Position numbers and translations under genes: made by a program. 64,000 nucleotides of DNA, taken from the NCBI RefSeq assembly GCF_013096535.2, contig NZ_CP051265.2:992001-1056000 (forward strand), in the 5' to 3' direction. This document shows positions 1 through 8,686 of this stretch, piece by piece; position 1 is the first letter of the stretch; every line of letters begins with the position of its first letter. This DNA comes from Wolbachia endosymbiont of Diaphorina citri (GTDB lineage: Bacteria; Pseudomonadota; Alphaproteobacteria; Rickettsiales; Anaplasmataceae). The notes below the pieces were generated by a model. It saw only the letters and a list, made by a program, of their open reading frames with translations. It had not been told where the DNA came from and ran no database searches.

Positions 1-479
1 AGCAAAAAAGTTCCACCACTTAAATCATCACGCCATGTTTTGATCATGTTGAATGCCACTGATGTTTCAATTATCGCACGTAACATGTTATGCTTTTCAG
101 ATTCAATTTTTTTTGCTATCTTAATTTCATCTGCTCGTGACAAAAGCTTTACAGAGCTCATATCTTGTAAATAAATCCTTACTGGATCATCATTTTGCAC
201 TAAAATTGTAGTAGTATTCAACGATGTCTCATCATCATCAAGCTTATTACCACCATCATTAGAAGGAGCTTCTTCCTCATCTTCACTACTTTCCAGTATG
301 TTAATCCCAGAGTCTTGCAATAGAGCTATAGTATCATCTATAAAATCAGGTGAAAAATTTTCATCTGACAACTTATCATTTATATCATCAAAAGTGATAA
401 AACCACCCTTTCTCATACTTTTAGCTACAAGATCTTTGATGATTTTTTTCCTATCTTCCGTATCATTAATAGTTGACAT
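1..479 (-). CDS. rpoD: RNA polymerase sigma-70 factor RpoD, N-terminal part, cut by window edge
   Basis: Primary sigma factor that directs core RNA polymerase to housekeeping promoters. The open frame starts at ATG 479 and stays open to the left edge, so about 159 residues are visible. The beginning (MSTINDTEDRKK) and an acidic stretch near residues 65-90 correspond to region 1.1. The segment DDPVRIYLQDMSSVKLLSR is the classic region 1.2 start of group 1 sigma factors. The conserved core binding and -10/-35 binding regions lie outside the window. It follows the Mrp cluster on the same strand with about 140 bp between them. The family call is firm because region 1.2 is highly diagnostic. Confidence 0.93.
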   Translation of the reverse strand, partial: MSTINDTEDRKKIIKDLVAKSMRKGGFITFDDINDKLSDENFSPDFIDDTIALLQDSGINILESSEDEEEAPSNDGGNKLDDDETSLNTTTILVQNDDPVRIYLQDMSSVKLLSRADEIKIAKKIESEKHNMLRAIIETSVAFNMIKTWRDDLSGGTFL

Positions 480-618
480 CATTACCTTTACAGTTTATAA
501 TTTTATTTCTTAATTATCAAATAAACTTACAATTAGCAAGCTTATAGTTTTATTCTTAATTTATAGTTACTTCCTACTTCATATAGTTTAAGATACTGTC
601 AATTTATTCATACTCTTC

Positions 619-921
619 TTAATCAACTAATCTCTCCATTCTTACCGCTATGGACAATCCAACTGAAAATGTTGCAATTCCAACCACTATAGCAGTAAGC
701 ATTAAGACGTGAGGTATAGGATTGGTATATAAGTGAAAATTTGAAGTCAATATAGGAGGTAAAGAACTTTTTATATACCCTAAAGATATGTAAAATAACA
801 AAACAGATGCTTGTAAGACACTTAATCCCATCATTTTTTTGATTAAGTTTTTATCATTTACAATGATATAGAAAGCTAGCACCATTAATATAGTAATGCC
901 TACATAATTATATAGAGTCAT
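619..921 (-). CDS. mrpC: Mrp/Mnh-type cation:proton antiporter subunit C
   Basis: A 100-residue membrane protein of the MnhC/MrpC family, related to complex I subunit NuoK. It shows three hydrophobic segments (about residues 5-20, 28-50 and 68-92) and the family-typical block PIPHVLMLTAIVVGIATFSVGL. In Mrp complexes this subunit is part of the membrane ion-translocating module that exchanges Na+ or K+ for H+. Its start overlaps the end of the upstream mrpB frame by four bases, indicating translational coupling in one operon transcribed leftward. Last gene of the antiporter cluster in this window. Confidence 0.88.
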   Translation of the reverse strand: MTLYNYVGITILMVLAFYIIVNDKNLIKKMMGLSVLQASVLLFYISLGYIKSSLPPILTSNFHLYTNPIPHVLMLTAIVVGIATFSVGLSIAVRMERLVD

Positions 922-1337
922 TGTTTTTTCTTACGAGCAAAATTTATATATATGATTAACATGGAAGAAGAGACGGTAAGTAATACACCCAGCTCCACTA
1001 AGAAAATACCCAATTTTTGACCTGTTCTACTATCAGCTGATAATATACTATAGGATAAAAAATTTTGGCCAAATAAAACTGTTATAATACCAGCTCCTCC
1101 ATAGGTTAAAATACCTAGTACGTTAGTAAATTTGATCATAGAGTAAGGTATTGCTTTTAAAGTTGTAGGTATATCAAATAACATAGAATATAATATTATC
1201 CCAGAAGCAATAATTATTCCCGCCTGAAAACCTCCACCTGGAGTATAGTCACCATGAAACTGTATGTATAAACCAAACAAAATGATAAAAGGTATCATCA
1301 AAAATGTTACTGCACTTAATACCGGATCTTTAATCAC
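918..1337 (-). CDS. mrpB: Mrp/Mnh-type antiporter subunit B (MnhB domain)
   Basis: A 139-residue integral membrane protein of the MnhB family. The hallmark HGDYTPGGGFQAGIIIASG is clear near residues 28-46, with four predicted membrane segments. It belongs to the membrane arm of the Mrp cation:proton antiporter. The frame overlaps the upstream MrpA C-terminal-like gene by eight bases and the downstream mrpC by four, so the genes are tightly coupled. Length is normal for the family. The clustered context with mrpF, mrpG and a DUF4040 protein supports the assignment. Confidence 0.9.
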   Translation of the reverse strand: MIKDPVLSAVTFLMIPFIILFGLYIQFHGDYTPGGGFQAGIIIASGIILYSMLFDIPTTLKAIPYSMIKFTNVLGILTYGGAGIITVLFGQNFLSYSILSADSRTGQKLGIFLVELGVLLTVSSSMLIIYINFARKKKQ

Positions 1338-1854
1338 TTTCTTTCTCTTCTAATATTAACATTATACAAAGTGCAGCAGTAAAAACTACTATAGTTTCTC
1401 CAAATGTGTCATAACCACGAAAGCTTGCTAAAACAGCTGTCACTATATTAGGAATACCAATAGCTTTTTCAGTATTTTCTACATAATAAGGAGCAACGTG
1501 CAAGTGAACTGGAGCATTATGACTGCCAAAATCTGGTAATTGAATCATAAAGTATGATAAACATGCAGTCAAAAATAACATAAAAAAAAGTGTTGTGGGG
1601 CTATGAGATAAATTTGCTTTGTAATTCTTTACCAAAGAGAGTGCTGCAAACGTAAAGACTGTGCTCAATCCTGCACCAACAGAAGCTTCAGTAATTGCAA
1701 CATCTGGAGCATTCATAATCAAGTACATAAGTGAAATAAGTGAACTAAATACACACATTAGAACAGCACTTACAACCAAATGTTTCGAAAGAACTATAAA
1801 AACTGTAACCATGAGTAACAGCAAAAGTAATATTAGATTCAGTATTTCTAGCAT
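1330..1854 (-). CDS. Split MrpA C-terminal-like subunit (DUF4040/MbhD plus MbhE-like)
   Basis: A 174-residue membrane protein corresponding to the C-terminal piece of MrpA. Residues about 25-70 hold the DUF4040/MbhD signature (MNAPDVAITEASVGAGLST). The C-terminal third has the MbhE-like block RGYDTFGETIVVFTAAL. In canonical Mrp operons these domains are fused behind the large MrpA antiporter domain; here they form a stand-alone gene, as in archaeal Mbh-type clusters. The large antiporter-like domain and MrpD are not in this window. Coupled on both sides to mrpG (11-bp gap) and mrpB (8-bp overlap). Domain call is from motifs, functional role is inference. Confidence 0.85.
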   Translation of the reverse strand: MLEILNLILLLLLLMVTVFIVLSKHLVVSAVLMCVFSSLISLMYLIMNAPDVAITEASVGAGLSTVFTFAALSLVKNYKANLSHSPTTLFFMLFLTACLSYFMIQLPDFGSHNAPVHLHVAPYYVENTEKAIGIPNIVTAVLASFRGYDTFGETIVVFTAALCIMLILEEKESD

Positions 1855-1865
1855 CTTAACCTTCT

Positions 1866-2138
1866 TTAATAGTCTTTACTTTTATAATAAGTACGCGCTA
1901 AAATATAACTGTTAGTTGAATTGGCTATCCATATTATAAAAATTAATAGTATAACTTTAATAGTATTGATTGAAAATTCATTTTGCCAAGCAAAACCAAT
2001 CAACAACAACATTGCGCCACTAGAATCTGCAATACCTGCAGCATGTAGTCTAGTATAGAAATCAGGAAATACTACTACTCCTAAGCTTGAAATGACTATT
2101 AAACAAATACCTAAAAATATGAGAATGGATGCTACCAT
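1866..2138 (-). CDS. mrpG: Mrp/Mnh-type antiporter subunit G
   Basis: A 90-residue membrane protein of the MnhG/MrpG family. The signature VVVFPDFYTRLHAAGIADSSGA (residues about 21-42) is characteristic of MrpG/PhaG proteins, followed by hydrophobic helices. It works as a small accessory subunit of the cation:proton antiporter. It lies between mrpF (six-base gap) and the MrpA C-terminal-like gene on the same strand. Normal length for the family. Start ATG 2138 begins directly at a hydrophobic helix, as expected. Confidence 0.88.
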   Translation of the reverse strand: MVASILIFLGICLIVISSLGVVVFPDFYTRLHAAGIADSSGAMLLLIGFAWQNEFSINTIKVILLIFIIWIANSTNSYILARTYYKSKDY

Positions 2139-2144
2139 AAATTA

Positions 2145-2390
2145 TCAAAACAACATTAATCTCATTAGCGCTATAGTTGATATAAAGCTGATGCTAGCAT
2201 ATAGCAATGCTATATCAATTAAAAAAAAATCATTCAGAATAATCGATATTGCTGTTATGAGTAAAACTACTTGTGTTGATAAACTATTGAATGCTAAAAC
2301 CTTATTGTACACATCACTTGACCTAAACACTATACAACATAACATTACACTCATACAGAATAAAAGCGCATAGATAGCAATACTAATCAT
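2145..2390 (-). CDS. mrpF: Mrp/Mnh-type antiporter subunit F
   Basis: An 81-residue protein with three hydrophobic segments, matching the MnhF/MrpF/PhaF family in size and pattern. The middle carries VYNKVLAFNSLSTQVVLL, equivalent to the family block around the second helix, and the end ISFISTIALMRLML is typical. First antiporter gene of the cluster and directly downstream of rpoZ on the same strand. Primary sequence of this family is weakly conserved, so the neighbourhood contributes to the call. Confidence 0.8.
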   Translation of the reverse strand: MISIAIYALLFCMSVMLCCIVFRSSDVYNKVLAFNSLSTQVVLLITAISIILNDFFLIDIALLYASISFISTIALMRLMLF

Positions 2391-2419
2391 TTATAAGCTA
2401 TTATAACTTCTGCAGATTT

Positions 2420-2812
2420 CTAAATCGGCACTTCTTCACCACTATCTTGATCATCTATTTCATCATCTTGACCTTTTTGACTTATATCCAGACTTGTGTT
2501 AAGTTGATGATCAGAAAAATTTAACAAATTTGCTAGCTTACTTGGACTACTACTATAAGCATTATCTGTATTTCCTTTCATGTGCTCCTTGCACCTTTTC
2601 ACCAAAAGGTTAAACAATTCATGAGTATTCACCTTCTTTTCTGCTATTTCATATAAAGAAACTATCGTATCCTTATGATCTTTAAACTTAACCATTTCAA
2701 CGGGATCGCTTGCCCCTGTACTCAAATCATGTGTTCTTTGACTTGCTAGCAGAACCAATTTAAAACGGTTGTGTACCTGTTCTACACACTTTTCTACAAT
2801 AGACTCAACCAT
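2420..2812 (-). CDS. rpoZ: RNA polymerase omega subunit
   Basis: A 130-residue protein whose N-terminal half matches omega. VHNRFKLVLLASQRTHDL is the conserved NRFELVLLAAxRARxL motif. A second helical segment, HKDTIVSLYEIAEKKV, corresponds to the part that latches onto the beta-prime C-terminus. The C-terminal half is low complexity and acidic, ending DDEIDDQDSGEEVPI. Omega stabilises core RNA polymerase assembly. It heads the leftward string ending in rpoD, so two polymerase genes flank the antiporter cluster. The tail is longer than in Escherichia coli omega. Confidence 0.85.
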   Translation of the reverse strand: MVESIVEKCVEQVHNRFKLVLLASQRTHDLSTGASDPVEMVKFKDHKDTIVSLYEIAEKKVNTHELFNLLVKRCKEHMKGNTDNAYSSSPSKLANLLNFSDHQLNTSLDISQKGQDDEIDDQDSGEEVPI

Positions 2813-2872
2813 AAAATACTACCTTGATAAGCTTTATACTATATCACAAAAAATAAGATGTCAACTTCGGAT

Positions 2873-3169
2873 CTATTGAGATCCAATTCTACATTCTACT
2901 TTTTCTGCTTTAGCTTTTACTGATTGATTTTCTGTTATTGTAATTGTTATTTCATGATCAAGCTTTTTCAAAAAACCTAACAGTCTCTCTAAAGAAAAAC
3001 CACTTGTCTTACCACTTTTAATTTGTGACACCTTTGGTTGATCAATACCAAGTTTCTCGGCCGCACAAGCTTGAGTCCAAGTATTTTTTCCTATAATTTT
3101 ACTTATTATTCCAAGCAATTTTTTTTTTATTGCTTCACTATCCAGATTGTTTAATGATATTATTTCCAT
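2873..3169 (-). CDS. XRE-family helix-turn-helix regulator, HigA-like, without a visible toxin
   Basis: A 98-residue DNA-binding protein. Residues about 30-65 form a Cro/C1-type helix-turn-helix (TQACAAEKLGIDQPKVSQIK followed by SLERLLGFLKKLDHEI). This resembles stand-alone HTH antitoxins of the HigA/COG5606 kind. The frame could be extended to a GTG at 3184, but ATG 3169 is preferred because a GAGAG ribosome-binding site lies about nine bases upstream. A promoter and a perfect palindrome sit just upstream, suggesting autoregulation. No RelE/HigB-like toxin frame lies on either side, so it is an orphan antitoxin or a free-standing regulator. Family firm, role unknown. Confidence 0.75.
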   Translation of the reverse strand: MEIISLNNLDSEAIKKKLLGIISKIIGKNTWTQACAAEKLGIDQPKVSQIKSGKTSGFSLERLLGFLKKLDHEITITITENQSVKAKAEKVECRIGSQ

Positions 3170-3199
3170 AATTTTTACTCTCACATACTAACTAGCTTT

Positions 3200-3226
3200 A
3201 TTAAATATTATATCATAATATTTAAT
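3200..3226. promoter_or_regulatory. Perfect 12-bp inverted repeat, candidate operator of the XRE gene
   Basis: ATTAAATATTAT at 3200-3211 and its exact reverse complement at 3215-3226 are separated by three bases. The palindrome lies 31 bp upstream of the XRE start codon and overlaps the predicted transcription start. HTH antitoxins usually bind such a site to repress their own gene. The sequence is pure A/T apart from the centre, so chance occurrence is not negligible. Confidence 0.5.
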
Positions 3227-3231
3227 ATACC

Positions 3232-3259
3232 AATATATTAATACTATATAATTTGTCAA
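3232..3259 (-). promoter_or_regulatory. Predicted sigma-70 promoter for the XRE regulator
   Basis: On the minus strand a consensus -35 TTGACA (3254-3259) is followed after 16 bp by TATATT (3232-3237). Transcription would start near 3225, at the edge of the palindrome, about 56 bp before the ATG. Confidence 0.5.
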
Positions 3260-4050
3260 TAACTATAATGATATACTGATACTCAAAATTTTAAATTGAC
3301 TATAATTTTTATCAAAATACTAGTAATTTCAAACTATTATTTTGTAAAAAACTCACTATTAAAGAAAATAAGTTAAAATTGCAAAGTTTAAAATACAGAA
3401 ATAATCATTTTACAAACTCGTTTTAGAGACTGTACATAATCTCAAGAAAGGAATAAAGCAGGAGATAGAGTATGTAAATTATGAAAACAGAGCAAGATGA
3501 GTAGGAGAAAAACTGAGTAAAGTTCTGTAGAAAGAAACAAAATCAAGAAGATTTAGGATGTATTTTACATAGTGTTGCAGGTCCTAAAAGTGGCCTTCAG
3601 TGAATCAACAATGTTTTCAAAATGGCAAGATTATTTTAATAAATGAAGTAAAAAACATAGCGGAAGTAAAGAAAGTGTTTTGAAACATATATAAAAAAGT
3701 AGTTGCAAAGAAACAAATAAAAGGATGTAACTGTCGAGATCTTTGCCGTATTGTCAAAAGGTAAATCTCTAATACTCTTATAGATAAGTGTAGACAATTG
3801 TGATAAGCAAAATTCAATACTAGCTTACAAATCGTCTTCTTGCTTCCACCGCTTTGCTTCTAAAAAGATTATGAATAGACCCTTATATCCGAAATTTATA
3901 CCTCTATATTTTAATATAGGATTCATTATTTTAATATAGGATTCATTTCAATTTTTAAAGTTTCTATTTAATGAGAATGCTATATCATATTCGTAATTTA
4001 ATTTAAATATTTGTTGCTTCTGAAATACTATTTGGTTAGTAAATAAAATC
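3260..4050. other. Intergenic region without a supported gene
   Basis: About 800 bp of very AT-rich DNA with stops in all frames. A 66-codon frame at 3617-3817 on the minus strand has no recognisable domain or start signal. The stretch 3430-3830 has slightly higher complexity and could be the remains of a gene, but nothing is recognised. A 20-bp tandem duplication at 3908-3947 is listed separately. Confidence 0.5.
3908..3947. repeat. Perfect 20-bp tandem duplication upstream of purE
   Basis: The unit ATTTTAATATAGGATTCATT occurs twice head to tail (3908-3927 and 3928-3947), about 100 bp before the purE start. Perfect identity suggests a recent slippage or duplication event. Confidence 0.9.
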
Positions 4051-4551
4051 ATGTCTAATACAGAAAAAATGAAAAAAGATGTTGCTATAATTATGGGAAG
4101 CGAGTCGGATTATGGCACTATGGTGCATGCTATTAACCTATTAAAAGAATTGGAAATTTCACATGATGTATTTATAATATCCGCACACAGAACACCAGAG
4201 AGACTCTTTAATTTTGCTAAGTCTGCTCAAGAAAAAGGCTTTAAGGTTATTATAGCTGGTGCAGGAGGAGCAGCTCATTTGCCTGGTATGACTGCGTCGC
4301 TTACTTATTTACCTGTTATCGGTGTTCCTGTACAAAGCAAACAATTAAATGGACTAGATAGTCTATTATCTATAGTACAGATGCCAAAGGGTGTTCCAGT
4401 TGCAACAATGTCTATAGGGGAGAGTGGAGGATGCAATGCTGCTATTACTGCTGCATCTATATTATCAATTTCTAACAATGAAATTGCAGATAGATTAAAA
4501 AAATGGAGAGAGGAACAAACTGAAGCAGTAAAAGAGAAACCAAAATTATAA
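4051..4551 (+). CDS. purE: N5-carboxyaminoimidazole ribonucleotide mutase PurE
   Basis: A 166-residue class I PurE, which moves the carboxyl group of N5-CAIR to give CAIR in de novo purine synthesis. The N-terminal [12 protein letters not shown] (residues 13-24), SAHRTPERL (44-52) and [14 protein letters not shown] block that line the active site are all present, as is the later VPVATMSIG. Length is normal. Its TAA stop overlaps the mutL ATG by one base, so the two are probably translated together. Purine synthesis is retained in Wolbachia, consistent with this gene being intact. Confidence 0.96.
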   Translation: MSNTEKMKKDVAIIMGSESDYGTMVHAINLLKELEISHDVFIISAHRTPERLFNFAKSAQEKGFKVIIAGAGGAAHLPGMTASLTYLPVIGVPVQSKQLNGLDSLLSIVQMPKGVPVATMSIGESGGCNAAITAASILSISNNEIADRLKKWREEQTEAVKEKPKL

Positions 4552-6368
4552 TGGCAATAGTTCTTTTAGATACAAAAACCATAAATCGTATAGCAGCAGG
4601 AGAAGTAATAGAAAGACCTGCAAGTGTGGTAAAGGAATTAGTGGAAAATGCAATAGATGCAAAAAGCTCAGAAATAGAAATTAAAATAGAGAGTGGTGGA
4701 CGTAATCTTATTACTGCAATAGATGATGGAAGTGGAATACGAAAGGACGACCTAGAATTTGCATTTATGCGCCATGCCACTTCAAAATTGAGTGACAGCG
4801 AATTGATAGAAATCAAATATCTTGGCTTTAGAGGGGAGGCTTTGCCTTCAATTGCAGCAGTAAGCAGGATAAAGTTATCATCTAAGGCAAATGGAACAGA
4901 TACAGCATGGTCTATAAGCTATGAGGGAGGAGAAAAAATAGGAAAGGTTATGCCTTATTCTTTATCAAGAGGCACACATATTGAAGTAAGAGACTTATTT
5001 TTTGCTACTCCCAATAGATTAAAATTCTTAAAAACTGAAAGGGCAGAAACACAAAGCATTGTTGATATCGTAAACAACTTAGCAATGATTAATTATGGAA
5101 TTGGGTTTACTCTTACCTCGGATAACAAGAAGCTTTTAAAATATGCTAAGCAGGAATCGTTATTTAGCAGGGTATGTGAAATAGAAGGAGAATTTTATGA
5201 AAACTCTCTTGAAATTCTTGAAGAAGACAGCATTAGGCTTACAGGACACATCTGCAAACCAACTGTCAATCGTGGCAATTCAACTCAAATCTATACATTT
5301 GTTAATGGTAGACCAATTAAAGACAATCTACTTATTGGCGCAATCCGTTATGCGTATCATGATCTTATTCCAAGCAATAGATATCCCTTTGCAGCGTTGC
5401 ACTTAGAGATACCGTATGATCAAGTAGATGTAAATGTTCATCCGAATAAATCAGAGGTAAGGTTTCAGAACAAGAGGCTAATATATGAAATAGTGAGAAG
5501 AGGGCTAATAAAAGTGCTATCAAAGAGAATAGATCTTGCAGAAACTGTAGTAACCCAGACTGAGATAACAAGGAATCATCTATCATCAGATCCTTTTTGT
5601 GGGTCTAATCTTCAAAATAAATTTTATGGAGGAAGGTCAGATCCTTTTGAAAATCAGCTAATTAGACAATTTGCTTCTCCAAGTGTAGAATTATCAGAAC
5701 GATCAGAATCGTTTAACTATACAGGAATGCAAAAGTCTCAACCACAAACAGAAGCTATAGTACTAGAAGAGAAACAAACTGATTTGATCGAAAGTGATCC
5801 TCTTGGATTTGCATGCTGTCAAGTCCATAATACTTACATTATTGCCGAGGCAAAAGAGAAACTCATTATAGTTGATCAACACGCAGCCGATGAAAGGTTA
5901 GTGTACGAGTGCTTAAAGCAAAAATCAAATATAAAAAGGCAAAAGCTGCTACTTCATGAAATGGTTGAAATTAAAAGTCAAGCCGGTATGGAAATGATAG
6001 AAGTTTATAAGGATAAGCTTTTCGAAATGGGCTTTGATATCGAAATTAAATCAGAAAATGCGATCATAGTAAAAGAAATACCTGCAATCTTAGGGGCAAT
6101 AGATGTGAAGGAAATGCTAATTGATATAGTGGATAGATTAATAGAAACAGAAGATACTCTACCTATAGAGGATAAAATAAATAAAATACTAGCTACAATT
6201 GCTTGTCATGGATCAATTAGAGCAGGTAGAAAGATGAAATTAGAGGAGATGAATGAGTTGTTGAGGCAAATAGAAAAAACACCATATTCTGGACAATGCA
6301 ATCACGGAAGACCAACCTATATAGAAATGAAATTAAGCGATATTGAAAAGTTATTTGAGCGAAGGTAA
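4551..6368 (+). CDS. mutL: DNA mismatch repair protein MutL with endonuclease motif
   Basis: A 605-residue MutL. The GHKL ATPase motifs are clear: [27 protein letters not shown] and the [10 protein letters not shown] region. The C-terminal dimerisation domain carries [12 protein letters not shown], which fits the DQHA(x)2E(x)4E metal-binding motif of nicking MutL proteins. It also has ACHGSIRAG and CNHGRPTY, equivalents of further endonuclease-domain motifs. MutL couples MutS mismatch recognition to strand removal. The endonuclease motif fits an organism without MutH. Translationally coupled to purE. Confidence 0.96.
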   Translation: MAIVLLDTKTINRIAAGEVIERPASVVKELVENAIDAKSSEIEIKIESGGRNLITAIDDGSGIRKDDLEFAFMRHATSKLSDSELIEIKYLGFRGEALPSIAAVSRIKLSSKANGTDTAWSISYEGGEKIGKVMPYSLSRGTHIEVRDLFFATPNRLKFLKTERAETQSIVDIVNNLAMINYGIGFTLTSDNKKLLKYAKQESLFSRVCEIEGEFYENSLEILEEDSIRLTGHICKPTVNRGNSTQIYTFVNGRPIKDNLLIGAIRYAYHDLIPSNRYPFAALHLEIPYDQVDVNVHPNKSEVRFQNKRLIYEIVRRGLIKVLSKRIDLAETVVTQTEITRNHLSSDPFCGSNLQNKFYGGRSDPFENQLIRQFASPSVELSERSESFNYTGMQKSQPQTEAIVLEEKQTDLIESDPLGFACCQVHNTYIIAEAKEKLIIVDQHAADERLVYECLKQKSNIKRQKLLLHEMVEIKSQAGMEMIEVYKDKLFEMGFDIEIKSENAIIVKEIPAILGAIDVKEMLIDIVDRLIETEDTLPIEDKINKILATIACHGSIRAGRKMKLEEMNELLRQIEKTPYSGQCNHGRPTYIEMKLSDIEKLFERR

Positions 6369-6782
6369 GAAATTGTCACAAATGTGTATAGATTATACAA
6401 CCCTAGTTTCGTCATCTCAAAACTCAGATACACAATTGTTCGAACATTGCAATTTGCAGGTAATTTGTATAGTAGATAATGTCATTCTATTACTTGACGA
6501 TGATTTATTATGCAGCTACTTGATTAAAATTAAGTTTCCTAAATCCCAGGCATTGTCTTTTATGTTAATAACTAATATACAACTAAAGATACTTATCAAA
6601 AACGACAATAAAGAATTCAAAAAAAGCCAGAAATTCTGTAGAATTGACCATATCATATAAAGAAAAAGGAAGTGTATGATCACATCTTTCACTCCGATCA
6701 TTAATCTGCAAACAAAATAGTTTTGCATTTTTTGATAAAATTAAGTAATATCAGCGTATTAGTTATACAATTAATAATTTTT
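6369..6782. other. Intergenic region, at most a doubtful small ORF
   Basis: About 410 bp between mutL and hflK. A plus-strand frame at 6343-6660 (105 codons, overlapping the mutL end by 26 bases) reads through most of it but has no recognisable domain and no ribosome-binding site. A minus-strand frame at 6516-6728 is equally unsupported. Seen as noncoding unless conservation shows otherwise. Confidence 0.4.
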
Positions 6783-7808
6783 ATGGATGAGCGTAATCCT
6801 TGGAATCTTGGAAAGAAATCGTCAGGTTCAAGTAATGAAGATATTTTAAGTAAAGCTGTGTCTGATATAAGATGCTTTTTTAATGGCTTAACCAGAAATA
6901 GAGGAAAAAAACCTTATTTCATCATTTTTATTGTTTTGTTGTTTTATTTTTGTACTGGTTTCTATATTGTCCATCCGAGTGAGGAAGGTATAGAACTTAC
7001 TTTTGGCAAATATTCCAATACAGAAACATCTGGTTTGCGTTATCACTTTCCCTACCCTATTGGTAAGGTTTTTAAAGTGAACGTTAAGGAAGTAAATCGT
7101 GAAGAAATTGGGATAAGCAGCTCTTATGGGCGAGATACAGATCGTGGTGAAGGAGTGATGCTTACCGGAGATGAGAACATAGTCAACGTTAACTTTGAGG
7201 TCCAATGGAGAGTCAGGGATGCTAAAGATTATTTATTCAAAGTGCGGGATTATAAACCTGGTTTTAGCGTTAAAAATGCTGCTGAAAGTGCTATGAGAGA
7301 AATAATAGGTAAGAATACTATCTCTTTTGCACTCGAAGGTCAAGGCAGGGCTGAAATTTCCAGAGATACCAGAATTTTATTGCAACAGATTCTTGATGGA
7401 TATCAAATGGGTATAGAGATTTTATCCGTTCAAATGAAAAAAATTGATCCACCAGAAAAGGTGATTAGCTCATTTAGGGATGTACAAAGTGCTCGCGCAG
7501 ATAAGGAGCGTACCATAAACGAAGCATACGCTTACAGTAATGATATTATACCTCGTGCAAAAGGTGAAGCAATAAAGATAAAATTAGATGCAGAAGCATA
7601 CGAGAATGAAATAATAAATGAGGCAAAAGGTAATGCAAATCGCTTTTTATCTCTTCATAAAGAATATAGACAAAATCCTTCTCTTGTTAAGAATCGTATT
7701 TATCTTGAAACTATGGAAAATATTTTTAGCAAGGTAGATAAGTTTGTTATAACAGACGATCTGAAAGGTATGTTCTCTTATTTACCCCTTACAAATCTAG
7801 GAAAATAG
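6783..7808 (+). CDS. hflK: Membrane protease modulator HflK (SPFH/band 7)
   Basis: A 341-residue HflK. The start MDERNPWNLG is the typical HflK N-terminus, so ATG 6783 is preferred over the upstream in-frame TTG at 6723. One membrane helix (about residues 43-62, FIIFIVLLFYFCTGF) is followed by a periplasmic SPFH/band 7 domain, including the GIELTFGKY start and the QSARADKERTINEA coiled-coil region. HflK and HflC form a large ring around the FtsH protease and restrain its action on membrane proteins. It is followed after two bases by hflC and then by degP, a quality-control operon common in Rickettsiales. Confidence 0.95.
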   Translation: MDERNPWNLGKKSSGSSNEDILSKAVSDIRCFFNGLTRNRGKKPYFIIFIVLLFYFCTGFYIVHPSEEGIELTFGKYSNTETSGLRYHFPYPIGKVFKVNVKEVNREEIGISSSYGRDTDRGEGVMLTGDENIVNVNFEVQWRVRDAKDYLFKVRDYKPGFSVKNAAESAMREIIGKNTISFALEGQGRAEISRDTRILLQQILDGYQMGIEILSVQMKKIDPPEKVISSFRDVQSARADKERTINEAYAYSNDIIPRAKGEAIKIKLDAEAYENEIINEAKGNANRFLSLHKEYRQNPSLVKNRIYLETMENIFSKVDKFVITDDLKGMFSYLPLTNLGK

Positions 7809-7810
7809 TC

Positions 7811-8683
7811 ATGAGTAGTAATATTAAAATTGTTTTTGCTTTTGTATTTGTTGCGTTATTGATTGCATTATCTAATTCAATCTTCGTTGTTCAAGAAACA
7901 AAACAAGCAATAGTTATACAACTCGGTAAAGTCGTAAAAGATGTTAGGAACAGTGGTTTATATTTTAAATTGCCATTTATAAATAACGTAGAATTTCTTG
8001 ATAAGAGAATTTTAGATTTAAGTCCTGATAAAACTCCAAGGGAAGTGATAACTGCAGATCAAAAGCGTATTATAGTAGATGCTTATGCAAAATATAAAAT
8101 AATAGATCCTATCACTTTTTATCAAACTGTGAAAAATGAATCAGGGCTAGTTAGAAGATTATATCCTGTCATAGAAGCTCACATAAGGGAGAATATAGGA
8201 AGATTTTCATTAATTAGTTTATTGAATGAAAAGAGATCAGAAGTTATGCAATTAATTCAACGTGGAGTTTATTCTGAAGCTGGAAAATTTGGCATAGAAA
8301 TAATAGATGTAAGAATTAAGAGAGCAGATCTACCAGAAGAAAATAGTTCTGCAATATTCCACCGCATGCAAACTGAAAGGGAAAAGGAAGCAAAAGAAAT
8401 TAGAGCAGAAGGAGAACAAGCTGGACAAGAAATTAGATCAAAAGCTGATAAATTAAAAAGGGGAATTGTCTCTAGTGCAGTAAAAGAATCGCATGAAATA
8501 AGAGGCCGTGGTTATGCTGAAGCAACTAGAATCTATAATGAGGCATTCAAGGTTGATGAAGAGTTTTTTAACTTTTATCGCTCTATGAAAGCTTATAGTA
8601 AATCATTTGCTGAGGATAATACTAAATTTGTGCTTTCACCAAATAATAATTTCTTAGATATTTTGAACAAGGGATGGAAATAG
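7811..8683 (+). CDS. hflC: Membrane protease modulator HflC (SPFH/band 7)
   Basis: A 290-residue partner of HflK. It has an N-terminal membrane anchor (residues 6-27) and then the band 7 domain beginning with VVQETKQAIVIQLGKVVKDV. The diagnostic region IEIIDVRIKRADLPEENS and the charged coiled coil MQTEREKEAKEIRAEGE are characteristic of HflC. Works with HflK to control FtsH. Starts two bases after the hflK stop and ends three bases before degP, so it is surely co-transcribed. Confidence 0.95.
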   Translation: MSSNIKIVFAFVFVALLIALSNSIFVVQETKQAIVIQLGKVVKDVRNSGLYFKLPFINNVEFLDKRILDLSPDKTPREVITADQKRIIVDAYAKYKIIDPITFYQTVKNESGLVRRLYPVIEAHIRENIGRFSLISLLNEKRSEVMQLIQRGVYSEAGKFGIEIIDVRIKRADLPEENSSAIFHRMQTEREKEAKEIRAEGEQAGQEIRSKADKLKRGIVSSAVKESHEIRGRGYAEATRIYNEAFKVDEEFFNFYRSMKAYSKSFAEDNTKFVLSPNNNFLDILNKGWK

Positions 8684-8686
8684 TTT

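Noticed and set aside
3617-3817. A 66-codon minus-strand frame
   Set aside because: No ribosome-binding site, no recognised domain, low-complexity Phe/Ile-rich composition as expected from AT-rich noncoding DNA.
6343-6660. A 105-codon plus-strand frame after mutL
   Set aside because: Overlaps the mutL end out of frame, no ribosome-binding site and no domain; left as possible only in the intergenic entry.
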